Shown: positions 9,993-23,060 of the stretch, one piece after another
How the letters are laid out: each line of letters opens with the position of its first letter
Position numbering within the stretch: position 1 is the first letter of the stretch
Assembly: GCA_049724395.1 (NCBI GenBank)
Contig: JAUGWO010000069.1
Coordinates: 248,001 to 312,000, forward strand
Reading direction: 5' to 3'
Origin: Spongospora subterranea f. sp. subterranea
Lineage: Eukaryota > Endomyxa: Phytomyxea > Phytomyxea > Plasmodiophorida
Length of the DNA stretch: 64,000 bases
The notes under the pieces: model-generated
The model's database searches: none
Told to the model about the DNA's origin: nothing
What the model saw: only the letters and a program-made list of their open reading frames with translations
Made by a program: the position numbers and the translations under genes

Positions 9993-11222
9993 ATGGTCTC
10001 GGATGGTTCCTCGTTGACGGCTAGACACTATATCCATCCTAGGCGTGTTGGGCAGTTCGTCCTAAGAAGCAGCGATGATACAGTCACATCTTTAACCAGC
10101 AGGCGTATTCCTCGTTTGGCCCCTATTGTTGGTCATGCAAGCTCGGATGTTGCTCCCAACCTATCCTGCGTCAGATTATCGGTTCCAAGACATTTTGCAC
10201 AAATTGCCAGCACTGACCTCAAATCGCTCGTTCATCGATTGAATGCATTATACTCTATCGATAACTACACAGCGAAACCACCTGAAAAACCATTGAAGAA
10301 ATTGCATAGATGGCCCATTGCGCTTCAAAAAATATCTCCGGGTCACCGAACTCTTCAACTTCATAATGCACTCAAAAACGTTGAAATCTCCGATGTGAAT
10401 AGGAGACCACATACCGAAAACCACAGGTGCTTAAGATGGAAACGCCGCGGTCCTCTTGGTCTAAGACGGAATTTGGCGAAAGCAGTTTGCACTAAAACCG
10501 AAAACGAAAACAACGACAAACCAGCAAGATGTGACTGCGTTTCGAAAATGCATGGATTCCTGGCACAAAGAGATATTAGGTCGCTGTTGAAACAAACAAA
10601 CTACGATAGGCGAGAGTTATACGTCATGTACGTGAGGTTCAAAGGATTGTGTGCAATGTCGCCCCACCCCAACGGCATCGATAAGAATACCTTCAAAAAA
10701 GGAGTGGCCAGATTAGCTGTTGAAGACGACCTATTCGTTGATAGGGTGTTCAATCTGGTTGACGAGGTAAACAAACGAGTGTTTTCCTATCCAGCGAGAT
10801 AACCGTCGAATCTGTAGGATGGATCCGGATGCATCGAATGGCCCGAATTTTTATCCGCCTTGAGTGCATTAGAGAAAGGAAATCAGAACAAGAAGATGAC
10901 GTTTTTCCTGAGCACATATGATTTGGATGGTGACGGATTCATATCTCGATCCGACCTGCATACGATGCTGCTATCAAGCTATATGCTTCAGCCAGATGAG
11001 GTGACCTTAGATCTAGTGAATTCATTTGTTGAGCGGCTTTTCGGGATGTTCGGAGCAGGTGACAAGGATAAGCTGTCACTGGACGATATTCTCAAATATA
11101 TGGCCAAGAACGAAACAGACGAAGATGTTTGGGAAGTGTTTGGGCGATCCATGTTAAAAGATTTCGGAGGGTTTAAGGAACCGACAAGAACAGTCATAAC
11201 AAAGACTCGAGAACGAAAGTAA
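9993..11222 (+). CDS. EF-hand calcium-binding protein
   Basis: Two exons (9993-10766 and 10818-11222) joined across a 51-bp intron give 392 residues. The junction restores an EF-hand that neither exon shows alone: VFNLVDE joined to DGSGCIEWPEFLSAL. A second canonical loop follows, STYDLDGDGFISRSDLHTML, and a third, weaker loop lies near residue 360 (GAGDKDKLSLDDILKYM). The hand region (from about 210) resembles calcineurin-B/recoverin-type sensors: a YVRFKGL helix before the first loop and paired hands at the end. The first 200 residues are basic, with no recognised domain. The start is chosen as the first ATG; an upstream GTG at 9933 is open too. It begins 114 bp after the Argonaute stop on the same strand and converges on Bax inhibitor-1. 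Confidence 0.8.
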
Positions 11223-11312
11223 ACTGATTTATTGATGATATGGATTGTGATGCAGGTTGGACGCACCTCAGATATCTGATGGATGAACCGCAAATAAATC
11301 AGTCTTGAATTT

Positions 11313-12169
11313 CTAACGGCGACTACGACGGCCGTTATCTTCGTCTTTTTTCTCCGCATTGTTGAGTAGGATGACGAGGATCCGGACAAAAATAGCGACG
11401 AAATCGACGAACAAGTTCAGCGCCATAACGACAAAATCTTTGTTTCCAGAGATAATTTGTTCAACCATCAGCTGGGTATCGAATACGATAAAGCCGCAAA
11501 AAACGAAAAGACCCATGTAGAGATTGACCCAGGAAAACATGGACGAACGGAAGAAGAAGCTAAAAAAGCTGGCCAAAGCCAGGAAGGACACTGTTGTCGA
11601 CAGGATACCTCCCAGATAGAGCATTGAACGGCGCTAAAACAAGCAAACTTAAGGCAAACGAGGTACTTAAAAATTCGAGAGATACCTTGGCCGTTAATGC
11701 CGATGCTGAAAAGCAAACGAAAGCAAGCGTAGCTGAGACAAGAGCTGACACAAGAATGGACGGATCGATTCGAAGAGTGGCATGGACGATAGGGCCAAGA
11801 GCGCATCCATCAAGGAATCCGAATGTCAACAGCATGCCTAATCGTAGCCCTGTATTAGACTTTGTGGGCTTGGTAAACGTCAATGCCAACATCAGCAAAA
11901 GAGCGAGTATGGACGGGGTTGACGGATCAGAAAAAATCCTCCATTTACTGGAATAAAAAAATCAGGCACAGTATGCGTTATGTGTAGTATACTTACATAA
12001 ACGACAAAGATCCAGCACAAGCTGATGCTAAAGTGGCAGCTAAAGCCAAATAGACCTTTGACAATTGGGCCTGAGTGTTCTTATCGATATAGGACGAGCC
12101 GAGAACAGATTCCCATGAGAATGGTGTGCCCATTCCAAAAGGCATCGACGGAGCGGCAGCGAAAGACAT
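11313..12169 (-). CDS. BI-1: Bax inhibitor-1 / TMBIM6 family membrane protein
   Basis: Three exons (12169-11997, 11947-11686, 11633-11313) splice across introns of 49 and 52 bp to 251 residues. BI-1 is an ER multi-pass protein that lowers ER calcium and suppresses stress-induced death. Seen in sequence: a QLSKVYLALAATLASACAG first helix, the MLLTFGFLDGCALGPIVHAT segment typical of the family, an ALTAK-RRSMLYLGG junction (known family pattern AKRR.YLYLGG), the FDTQLMVEQI block with the conserved Asp, and a C-terminal NLFVDFVAIFVRILVILLNN helix followed by a charged tail (EKKDEDNGRRSRR). The ATG at 12169 is the first in frame; an upstream TTG is ignored. It is tail-to-tail with the EF-hand gene, 90 bp apart. 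Confidence 0.93.
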
Positions 12170-12236
12170 GACGAGCGGTGATCTGGCGATCGGTGAGAGA
12201 GTATAATAATGAATGGTCAATAGGATTCGATTGACA

Positions 12237-12560
12237 CGACCGGACCCTACTATAGGTACACTAGTGGGACTGACCCAGATAGGTACACTACCACTCTACC
12301 ACCAGGAACACTGACCGTATAGATACTCTATCACCAGGGTGGAACTGACCCTATTGGTACACTACCACCAGGAACACTGACCGTCGATCTCCAGGGTGGA
12401 ACTGACCCTATAGGTACACTACCACCAGGAACACTGATCCAATAGGTACACTACCACAAGGTACACTGATCCTATGGGTACACTACCCCCAGGAACATTG
12501 ACCCTGTAGGTACACTGTACCACCAGGAACACTGACCCTATAGGTACACTACTACCAGAA
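12237..12560. repeat. Minisatellite, about 32-bp unit
   Basis: About nine diverged tandem copies of a unit like CTATAGGTACACTACCACCA plus GGAACACTGACC. Units differ by small indels and substitutions. It lies about 70 bp upstream of the Bax inhibitor-1 start codon, in its likely promoter. Confidence 0.9.
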
Positions 12561-13456
12561 CAACCATGGACTCACCACATACAGACCGGCGGACCCGACC
12601 CACCATACCCCGTTCCAACCCACTGACAGCCACTCAGGGCTGGCCGACCCGGGGTTTTCACCGAGGTTGTTTGGAAAAACCTTTTTTGCCTTTCAGATAG
12701 GAAAATAAGGTTTTTCAAGGTTTGTGAACCAACTCCAAAGCTCATCATGGACGACGAGATGATCGATATCTTGCAAGAAGAGCCTATCCATCGATGGATC
12801 AGGATCGTTGATGCCTGAGGCTTCGTGTTTGTGCTAGCGACTGGGTCAAGTGCTTCAGCTCCTGTCCCTAACGATGATGCATCCACAAGAAAGAGTTGTG
12901 GACGATGTTCGTCCCCAATAGAGTTCACAAGAAGAAGACTATGATGCCAACGACGATCAGCCTGAGCAAATAGAGTAATACAATGGATGAGATAAGTTCG
13001 AAACCCAGCAAAACTGATTTTTTCACCAGAAACCTACTCCTCGACGCAAAAAGTGGAAACACGGCATGATGACGAAAAACCTTAACAAAAAAGGTTTTTG
13101 ACATGAAAAACCTAAAACTAATTTCAGTTTTCCCGAAAAGTAGGTTTTTCCCAGCCTTGGCCTGGTTTTGATTGCGCCAGGGAAATCATTGTGTTGAAAG
13201 GAAATCATTGGTTTGATAGGGAAATCATTGTTTTGATTGGGAAATCATCTGCTTCTGGTTGCGATAGCGTTGGCCAGAAACTTTATACATTTGCGATTTT
13301 TTTAAATTATACATTTGTGTTTTGCAATGACGGCAATCTCGGCGGGTAGGATGGTGATTCATCTGGGAGTGTGTGGAGCGTCAGAAGGTGCAGGGGAGCG
13401 ATTAATTCCTTGTCCAACCATTGCCTGAAAAACTCATTTAGTTCTTACCTAACCTG
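12561..13456. other. No gene; short direct repeats
   Basis: No convincing coding sequence. At about 13180-13250 the phrase GGGAAATCATTG with small changes occurs four times in a row. A frame at 12572-12928 (-) has no motif and no intron logic, and is not called. Confidence 0.4.
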
Positions 13457-13851
13457 TTAAATACAAATGCTACAGACTTTGATGGCAGCCGAGAATGCCA
13501 GCAAAGCACGTAAATGAGGTTCGACATCGTTCTGATTGCCTAATTAGAGCGAGCTCCAATAAGCTATGCCAAGTCGACTGACCTTATTTGCAATCAATAT
13601 ATGTGTCAAATCCGTACTTGCCGACTGATTTCCAGTGAAATCATCGATTTGCTTCCAAACCGTTTGTTTCGAAGGTGACGGTTCGACTTCTTCGAAAAAC
13701 GAGGGAGCGCTAGCGAACTGAATCATTATCCGGGCCGTAGTTCTGGACCTTAACAGAATTGTCCAAATGTCAATAATAAAACACAAAAGTGAACGGCCAT
13801 GACAGGTTACGTGGCTGATAGATCCAGAGCAGTTACAGATTCGAACGACAT
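13457..13851 (-). CDS. Small hypothetical protein, three exons
   Basis: I do not recognise this protein. It is built from exons 13851-13811, 13748-13583 and 13531-13457 with 62- and 51-bp GT-AG introns; the total (282 bp, 93 residues) is divisible by three and starts with ATG. The middle exon carries ASAPSFFEEVEPSPSKQTVW and QIDDFTGNQSASTDLTHILI, and the last exon NDVEPHLRALLAFSAAIKVC. It is soluble, with no signal peptide. The last acceptor has an alternative 7 bp upstream that would give a different C-terminus. Intron sizes and phases agree with those of proven genes here, which is the main support. Confidence 0.4.
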
Positions 13852-14099
13852 TTCGAATTTATGTGCGATTCCCTCTTTTAAGATCAGCCACATAATCGAT
13901 TGTCGCTAAACATCATCCTGAGTACTCAGAAACCGGCACCAATCGCATGTGAACGTACATCGAAATCGAATTGGCCAGCTAATTCGCCACGGAACTGAGC
14001 ACTTTGTTGAAAATCGCCGATTTTCAAACTAATGAGCGGAAAACACGCCGACACATCAATCTGAGTATAGTCAGACAATTCAGAGACCGATTGATGTTC

Positions 14100-14474
14100 T
14101 CATTTGTAATTCCTAACTTTATCGGTATGGGGCTGGGCAGAATTTCCACTGCCTGCAGCCGTTGGCATTCGAAGATTCCCTGACACAGAATCATTAGGGA
14201 GAGCATGCACAGCTGGAGCGGTGTGAGTGATTATCGTACTGCGGGCGGCGAACCAAGCGTTGACGGCATCGGTGGTCTGACCACATTGCGACTGACCAAG
14301 ACAATAGATTAGGTCCTGCGATGATGAAGCGATAAGAAAAAATACGGCTATGGCTTGTAATGCGGTCGGATTCGGGTTCGGATCCCGAGCGAAGTTCGCC
14401 TCGAGATAGGCCCTGATTTGGGCCTGTACCGTATTCCTGGACGAGTCCGGCGATGTTGGCATGATTTGCGCCAT
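14100..14474 (-). CDS. Small hypothetical protein
   Basis: An open frame of 124 residues from ATG at 14474, not recognised. It starts MAQIMPTSPDSSRNTVQAQI, then has a mildly hydrophobic helix LQAIAVFFLIASSSQDLIYC, an ARSTIITHT stretch and a Ser/Gly/Asn-rich tail. The frame continues upstream without an ATG, so a 5' exon may exist. It could be a single-helix membrane protein, or a chance frame. It lies 316 bp downstream of the Furry stop, on the same strand. Confidence 0.35.
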   Translation of the reverse strand: MAQIMPTSPDSSRNTVQAQIRAYLEANFARDPNPNPTALQAIAVFFLIASSSQDLIYCLGQSQCGQTTDAVNAWFAARSTIITHTAPAVHALPNDSVSGNLRMPTAAGSGNSAQPHTDKVRNYK

Positions 14475-14789
14475 CTTGATGGTGTATACCCTGGGACGAC
14501 TCAGACAGACCCCCCCGGACCCGCCGACGGAGCTCAACGAAATCGGTCTGGAATGGGGGAACAGCAGAGTGATCGCATCTCTCGGTAGGGATGATTTCCA
14601 TCATATTCCTGTACGACCATGGGGTGGACCAGATAATCAACAATATCATATTCTTTCTAGGTTTATTCATAGCTTATCATATGGGACAGTTAAATATTAA
14701 GAGTTGCATATGGGGATGTCGCTCAATTTGGTTTGGTCTCAGAAGCGCGAACTGTCAGTTGATCTGTTTCGAAAAGTTATATCTTTTGA

Positions 14790-17700
14790 TTACGATGTTG
14801 GTAGTGGTTTTTGACAATAGTTGACGGTGCCATCCGCTTCATCAGTGTCAGTCGCTGTGACTCCGGGAATGGAGGCGGTACGAAGCTGGTCGACAAGATC
14901 CACGATATGTTTCTGAACCTGATCATCATCCGACCCCATCGATACGGATGTTCCTGAGGTGTCATCCGCATCATCCGATAATGAGAGCTCAGTACTGGAA
15001 GGCCGTCTATCGTGCATGGAACTCCCTTCTTCAGGGGCGAAACCCACTTTTCCTGTTGTCTTGGGGTCACCTTTTTTCGCACCATTATTCCGTTGTTTCG
15101 ATGGCACAGCTGGATACTCCGAATAAACCGAAGAGTTTGTCGATTCCAACGTGGCTAGCGAGTCTCTGTATCGTTTCGCGTCATCTCGTGGTTGAGGGAG
15201 AGCGTGAAGCAGGGCGAAAGTTGGGGGTGAAGAAATAGTCAAACTAAGGGAACCATCTTCGGGAACGTGATCACCGCTTGGTTTAACAGTCATTTTGTCA
15301 GAATATCTCGTATTTCCTAAAAAAACATTGTTAACGACGTGCAGAAAGGATGTCATACACATAAAACTTTGGCTAGCCGACTGGAATTCCATACTGTCTA
15401 CGGGGGAGTGTCGTTCAGCAAGTGTGTATTCGGGATTTAAGGAATCCATTGACTGCATCTATGGGGACAGCTTAACTACAATAGCAGGATATGCAACACA
15501 AAGTATGATCACTGTTACTTCTTCAAAAGAACTGGGAATGTAAAGAGTTGCAAGGCCGCTAATGAGCGAGACAACTGGGCCGTCAAAGAATCGGATGCAT
15601 TCGCTATAGCTGCTTTCGGTAATCTGTCCCTTATCTAAATGAATCACCGAATCACACCTAAATTGACAGGTTAGCTAAGTGATGGAACACTGGAAATAAA
15701 CAAACTTGAAATTAGTTGTATTCGCGACGGGAAAATAGAATTTGAAAGCGCCATAATGGTAGGATTGAGGAGCTTTATCAAACAAACGTGCGCAGACAAC
15801 CTCAGCGGCTAGCGCTGTTTCACGATCCGAAGCAGAACAGTTTTGCATTAGGATTTCCCCTAGCTAATCGAGTATTCAAAACGTTGAAACACGATACGAT
15901 GGATGTTTTACCTGGGCAAATCGCCTTGGTGTAACTTCTAACGCCAGCTCGTCAAGAATAGCATCTGATTTAGAATTAGTAAAAGCAGGAACTTGGGGGC
16001 GATACACCAAAACTCACCTAATAACCATAAACACGGTTTGCGCCACGTGACTTCTTCTGAACGCAGCAAGCTTTCCACTAAATCGAGGACAAACGCGGGA
16101 TTGGTAAACTTTGACCCTCGCAACGCAGCTCGGCAAATCGAGGGAACAATTTTCAGTAAATCATCGATACCAACTACTTCATTAATCCTGGACCGATGAA
16201 GATTGATGATTAGTAGAGCAACAACGATGTCGTCTGGTTGCGATTTACTCAAAACGATTAGATGATGTGGTTTGAATCTCATGGAATTCCTTGTTAGATA
16301 TAACTGATTTGCGAGAAATTCGGCGACTTCCTTGGATGCTCATACGGGTCAGGGTAGGGACAGTAGACCGCCTAGACGCCGAACCTGAAGCTGAACACGA
16401 TTGGCTGCAGAATCAGAACATGCGAATTGTAAAACAAGATCATGTTGGCAATTCCTTACCCACTTGATTATGATATCGTCTAACAGCACGAGCATCTTCG
16501 ATCGCCCCAGAGCATATGGCTACGATAACACGATGGAGATTGCTTAGCTGTGAAGATGCATCTGTCCTGGCGGTCTGTAACTGAGTTATGACTTGATAAA
16601 CAAGCCGATCTGATGTTATTAACGTCAACGATTGGTGATCGAATGACAAAACGAGGCAACCTTCAAGGATAATTTTTCTTGTTTCAAGTTCAATCAACAT
16701 CCCCATCATTGTGGCGATGACAATTTCTTCGGTTAGCGCACTGGCATTGGGCATCGAGCTAAAAAGCAACAGCTGATGGACGTAATGTTAAACAAACGTG
16801 GAATGGGAAGACGATGAACAATCAACCCTACGAGAAAGCGAATCGAAGAAGCGAATGTGGAAATTGAACAAAATCCTTTTGCGACGATGCTCGTTATGGA
16901 GGCAAATGACCACAAAGGTTGCAAATCCGAGATTATGTGGTTCATGTCATGTACCGATGTAACTGACTGGAGATCCACTTTTTTAAAAAACAACAGGGAC
17001 ATGAGGAGCCGATGTACCTGACAAAGGTTCAGGATACGTATACCCTGGCTGAAGACATCCAGATGGTCATGCGCAAGAAGCGAAAATCCTAGAACGATGT
17101 ACAGGGTCCATTCTACGACAAAACGCGCATAGGTTACAACTCCTCACCAATACTTCTATGGAACCGTGTTATTACCTGGACCAGTCCAATTCCGCTCCAA
17201 TGGAATTGAGGTTAGCAAATCGACTACGTTAACTAGCGCTACATGATCATGGCATAGCAAAGAACGTCGCATGCGCATCGACAGATGCATTCCCACTCTT
17301 AAATCAAACCAGACATTCAAGGCTGTATAAAGTTCCATTGAGCTTCGAGAAACCTAAGCCATTATCAGTGCAGCCACAGACATTGATGAAGAGGGTACCG
17401 TTTCATCTGGGCAACAGATCGCCCAGTCCCAAGCAAGTTTGCACCACTTCCTGGCGAACGATGGACGGTCTCTAACAACAATAGCAGCAAATGAAAGAGC
17501 AGTTTGCGTGGTAGTCAACCTCAGGGAGTCGAGAGCAAGGTCTAGAAGAACAAACTGAAAAAGCCTTTCCAACTCCTTGTGTCTTAAGACGGACGCACTG
17601 TTTTCAAGACTTAGCGACTTATCAATATTTCGGCTTTTTTTAATTATACCTGTGCACCATCAAAGGAAAAAAATCTCGAGTTCGATCAGGACGTTCAAAA

Positions 17701-20700
17701 GCAGTATTCGTTAGGATATACAATGCCATGTTAGTATTGCTCCAATCAACAACGGATGGGCTGTTGTCACTATAAAAATCACTTGAGATATTGCACAACG
17801 GGATATCATCGCAAAACGTGCGGATATTCTGCAACAAGTGGGAGACTGGAAGGAGTTAACCGAATAGTAAAAGCAGGACCGAAACTATAATACCTAATGC
17901 ATCGGATAGATTGCTTCTTAACAAATAAGAGGTGATCTGACGGCAAAGTTCAGGAAAACTTTCGAACTGGATCTCCAGAAAGGAGGACACCACTAGCAGA
18001 ATGGACCTGTGATGTTGATTGCCAACAATATTCCAGATTGCACATAACTGATCGTCTAAATCGAAGGTCGAATGGATTACGCGAGTGAGATTGAAAAGAG
18101 AATTAAGCACTTGAAAAATTAACGGCCCGGCTCCGGTAAGACGCTCGAAAGTACTCACCAGAGAATCAACACAATCTGAGCAATGACTCGTGTCTTCGTC
18201 CTCCATATCTGAGGCTGAACACTTCGATAGAAGCTGTGAAAGCCGTGGTACCCAATGAAGTACGAAGCGTAGAAGAACTCGTGCATCATGTTCTGAAACA
18301 TGGTAGACAAAGAAAGCCACTAAAGAAATTTAATCCTTATCGGCACATACGAAAGATATGGATCGTTACCAGCGTCCAAAAAGTATGGCATATACACAAA
18401 GTATTCCGATGCAATGCCTTCACAAGTACGAAGCGCAAATTCTAAGCAAACATTGATGCAATCGTGCGTTATGCGTCGCGATTCAGAGCGAACACCGAAT
18501 TCAGGTTGCAACAGAGATGCCATTTCAAGTCCACCTTGTCTGAGAGCAACAGAGGGAGACACCTGGAAAGGAAAGTATTGGGCAAAATCAAGATTCCTCT
18601 GAATGCTAACCTGTAACAGTAACGACAACGCCAAGAACGTGCAAGGGTGGTTTGCGAATTCGTCCACTTGCGTATCAAAACGTTTTGTTTGTGAAGCAGC
18701 ACCAACAGGGTTCGGACAAACAATAAAAAAGTGACGCCGAGAGGATTTGGGGGAAATATTGTCGCAAACCGCTCGAATGTAGGCCTCGGACGTGTAGGGA
18801 GCGTTCTGACGTGAACAAGCGTGAACCACAAAATCCAGCAACTGAGAAGGTTGATGGAGAAGTAGGGCACTAAATGAATTCGCAACAGGCAGACGAAGCG
18901 AATTCATAGATTCTGAATGACATCTGTGAAGCTGAAAAAAAAAACATTCTCTTGACCTACCAAGCCAAAGTGAAATATCAGTCAGCAAAACAGGTTCTGA
19001 AATTGGCCCCATAGCCACCAAAGACGAGATGGCATTACAAGACGCAATATGGATCTACCATGACGTGATGAAAAACGTGAATGACAGAAACGATTTACTG
19101 ACCTTGTTCCGAAGTTTTTCTCCAACTTGCGTATCTGAAGCCAGTCTGGATGCAAGACGACTTGTAATGAAAACGAAAATATTTCTACGATAATGTCGAG
19201 AGTCAAAGGCGTGGTTTCTAAATCAGAATAAGTTGACGTTATGTAGTAAACAGAAGCGTCGTACCTTGGTGACAACTCAACCGGTGAGCCGTTTTGTTTG
19301 TCAGAACTACTGCAATGTGAACACAAGTATCAAAGAAAGCCAAGGCATCACTCACCTTAAGCACTCGCTATAGAATTCGGACAGCATACGCTCGCAAGAA
19401 GGATCTTGAGAAACAAGCTCGAAAATTGGTACATGATGCTGACAGCATTTGAGCACGATGCCAAGCATCGACTTGAAAATTCCGATATTGCATTCAGCAA
19501 ACCTAGGAAAACATAACTATTACAGTTTGCTCCAGATAATATTGAGGCATACATTATGTGATGATTAACTAAGCACCACTGCACGGTGAATTCGAATATC
19601 TGAACTGGGATGATTTTCAAATTCCGCATAGAATTGTCGTCCAACTTGGACACCAACAATTCGTAAACTTTTAAGGTTCTCCAATGGAAAAAAAAGTCAA
19701 TGATGGGATCTAAAGAGTTTCTTTTCGGGCGCCTTTTACTGAATCAGAATCAGATTTGAGACTCAAATTAAACAGAAAAAACATCCATACATGGTCGCTA
19801 CGGCTTGAACAAATCCAGAGGGCACGACAGATGCCTTGAATGAATAAGCGATTGAATCAAGAACTGATGAGTGAAGCAAGGAAAGAGATTGTTTTGCTTC
19901 TTGCCAAACCTAGAAGACCTGTCAGCGAGATTTGGAATCTGTTGAGAAACGAGCCTTTTTCGGGGCGTTCCTTGAGACGCCGAATATATACTGAGAAAAC
20001 GTTGTTATATCGTCGGCAGAGAGATGAAGTGAAACGAATGAATGACGAAGCGCTGCGTTTCAGTAAATAAGGTTTGTTGGACAGTAGCGACATAGCACCA
20101 ACATTGATATGTTTCTTTTTTGGTGCAATAGTCCGCTCTGTACTTTTCAGTAGTAAATTCACTAGGAAACGTCTCAGACAAACGAGCCCCAAGACAAGCG
20201 AATCGTAGATGATTATTCCAGGCCGGATATTGATACGTCTTCAACTCAGGAGAGTGTTCCTTATTTCCCATCACCACGAGATGATCGACAACAATCGACC
20301 ATACCCAGGAAATCACTCCCTAAGAAAGTTAACAGACGGAAACAACCCTCTATGCATTAAGCATGCTTACCGTAAATTGAGAATAATTGGCATCAATAAA
20401 CCTGAACAGTGCAGGAGAATGTCCCGATTCTGGATCAGGCAAAGCGTCTGCTTTTAAGTAATCAACTAACAGCGATAACCTGTTTCCCTACGATCGTCAA
20501 CTATTAACGTTTGACAACGGGACCAATGGAGAGCAAAATACTGATTGCAAGTCTTTCAATGAATAGGGGCCAACACTCGTCGGAACACTATCTAGTAAGC
20601 GAATTCCGGCAGACGACAGAATCTGAATGAACAGGTAAGTGGCAGCCAACCCACTAAGTATTTTGAACGATTACGTTAAGAAGATCCCATGCTTCCTTCC

Positions 20701-23060
20701 TGATCCATTCCTCAGGATGCGTCAACCATAACAAGCAGATGCCCTCCAAGTGATGGCGAATTGCTATCCATGATTCAAACGACACCTGACAGGGCGTTAC
20801 TATTGTAAAATCGATTCACGGTCCCAAAGTTACCATGGTTGTCTCGCCCCGGTTGAGCAGAATGAACTCATCATACGAAACTAGAATGACTTTGACATTA
20901 CTAATCGTCCTTACTTGAAGCGAGATGTCGTCTTCGTAAAGACGAGAAAGAACATCAACTAATGAATATCTGAGGATAGGTTGAGAAGGCAAAAGTCATC
21001 GTTGAAAATAGCATACAGTGACAATAACAGGCTATTTTCAGGATTTCGGATTGCATAACGATGAAGCGCTCCAGATGCCGATACAGCCACCTCATGAGTG
21101 ATATCAAGTGTGAGCGCAGCGATACGCGATCCGGTAATCTTCACTCGTTCCGGTTTATTATGGCAAATGAAAGGGAAGCACGACAGCGCTGCGCACATCA
21201 TTCGTTTTTCGGAATCTGATTCAATGATGCTGAATATCAAGTGTTGGAGTCGAAATCAATCAAACGGAAGTGATGATTACCCGGAAACCAGCGGCCCTAG
21301 CGTATAATTATAGTTCTCCATCTCGAAGGGAATTTCGTTTGAAATACTGCATAACGCAGATAAAACCGCTATTTTGCATGTATCCGTGTAACCAGATTTA
21401 GACTTCAAAACAACTGCTGCAACTTCATTTACGAGAAAATGCATGTGCTTTCGTCCGATGCACAGTAAAATACCGATTGCAATCGGCAATTCAGCCTAAG
21501 TAAAGTTATGAAAGTATGCCGACACGTCATGATATGTATAACCTCAGTTATGCCCTTTTTTTTTGGCATCACACTTTGCAGGAGGGTTTGAATTTGCGCC
21601 GTAAAAAGGTCCATATCATCGCGGAAAAAGAGCACATTGACATCGCGGACGTAATCCTTTCCGATGACTAGGCATCCTGCTCGAAGTTCCTCCTTACGTA
21701 TTCCGTGGATGACAAGTTTGAAAACATCCTGATCGATTGAACAATGAAGTTAGACACGAGAAAGCGAGATAGGTCTAGTACCTCTCGGTTACTTGATGTA
21801 AAGAACGACATCTGACCAAGACAGACGCAAGTCACCTTGAAATCATTTGAACGACTGGTATAGAACATGACACGCCTCAATTACCATAAATGAATAACAG
21901 AACACAGCATGCTTGGATTTCTTAGACCATTTCCCCACAATCCTGTATAATCGTGCAAACACGTTCCAAAACGCAACTCCATATTCGCTGGTCTCTAATG
22001 CGCTTAGATTCCCGGGACCTAGTTACCAGAAATTAGATAGGTTACAAGACATTGGCACATTTTCCACCAAGAACGCATTGCATAATTTTTTTGAGCGACA
22101 TGCATATCTCAGCACGAAGCACCCCTCTATCAGTTTTGGTGCATATTGATGCCAGCTCCTCTAGGTATTTGACCGTTAATTGCAACTTATCTATGCAAAA
22201 ATCCATGTCTCCAACGGCCCGTTGAACGATCACTGGGCGACAGCAAAGTAAGAGTTTAGCAACCACGCTCGGCAGTTGTAAGATACCAAACTCCCTTGCT
22301 TGCGCGTCCGAGCTGTTCTTTTTCATCTCCATCAGAAGAACAGATATAATCTCTCCAAGAAACAATTTCGAAAGCGCACTTAGACATCGACCTGCAGCGC
22401 TTTGCACAGGAAGAGAAAATCCCTGGAGCCCGGCTGTCAACACACAGACCCGGATGTTGTCAACAGTCTCCCCAGCTCATACCAAAGACAGCCTCGAGAA
22501 GCAATACGTTATGATTGATGAGGGAATGTCAGACGGCAGATCATCCTATCCCGCTATGAGATGACATTCGCTAGGTCAGGCGTCCCATTACCTGGATTGT
22601 ATCCCTTCGCTCGATTGCGCCTAGCACTTCTGCAGTACAGTCCAGAATCCAGAACTGTGGACTTTGCTCCCTATGATCTAACGAGCTCACTGCCCGATCT
22701 TTGGTGCTGTCAACGAGGTATTAGACGTCGATCCAATAGCACCATTCCTTCTATACCTTGGCACAGTTCGATGGTCAGGGTGTACTCCATCTCCTACTGT
22801 TTTTTTGGCGACCGTTATTAGCATGTCCGCTACAATCAACGCCCTCGTTGCGTTTTGACAGCAAAGTCTTCGCAGCCAGGAGAGGATCATTGCCGCTGAC
22901 CGTATCACGTCTTCCTGCGGTCGCATAAGAACAGACGGTGCACGGTTGCGACAAAATCGAAACCTGGTGGGCTTTGGGTTGACTCCATGCCAGAAGCAAC
23001 TCATCAACTTGCTGAAGAGTATGGTCGATTGCCTGCTCCCCAGCGATCCCGTCCATTCTG
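14790..23060 (-). CDS. FRY: Furry (FRY / Tao3 / Mor2) cell-morphogenesis protein, multi-exon
   Basis: Furry proteins are very large HEAT/armadillo-like scaffolds that work with NDR/LATS kinases and MOB in cell polarity. Fragments on the minus strand follow the human order. About 22666-22600 has an exon with QFWILDCTAEVLGAIERRD (compare the RRDLAIDFIF...EVLKQ region). 22443-22042 has AAGRCLSALSKLFLGEIISV and KYLEELASICTKTDRGVLRA (N-terminal domain). 21635-21550 has AQIQTLLQSVMPKKKG (compare SRLLSIVNSLFPKG). 20300-20170 has YPAWNNHLRFACL. 18320-17856 has ARVLLRFVLHWVPRLSQLL followed by QVLNSLFNLTRVIH. 17837-17640 has TNMALYILTNTAF, and 17572-17354 has TQTALSFAAIVVRDRPSFAR. The C-terminus at 15458-14790 is acidic and serine-rich with a coiled segment. 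Exon boundaries are not all resolved; the 5' end is the least certain (a possible ATG at 23058). There are probably more than 15 exons and over 2000 residues. Confidence 0.8.

Noticed and set aside
11594-11956. Plus-strand frame of 120 residues over Bax inhibitor-1
   Set aside because: Antisense to proven exons 2-3 of BI-1.
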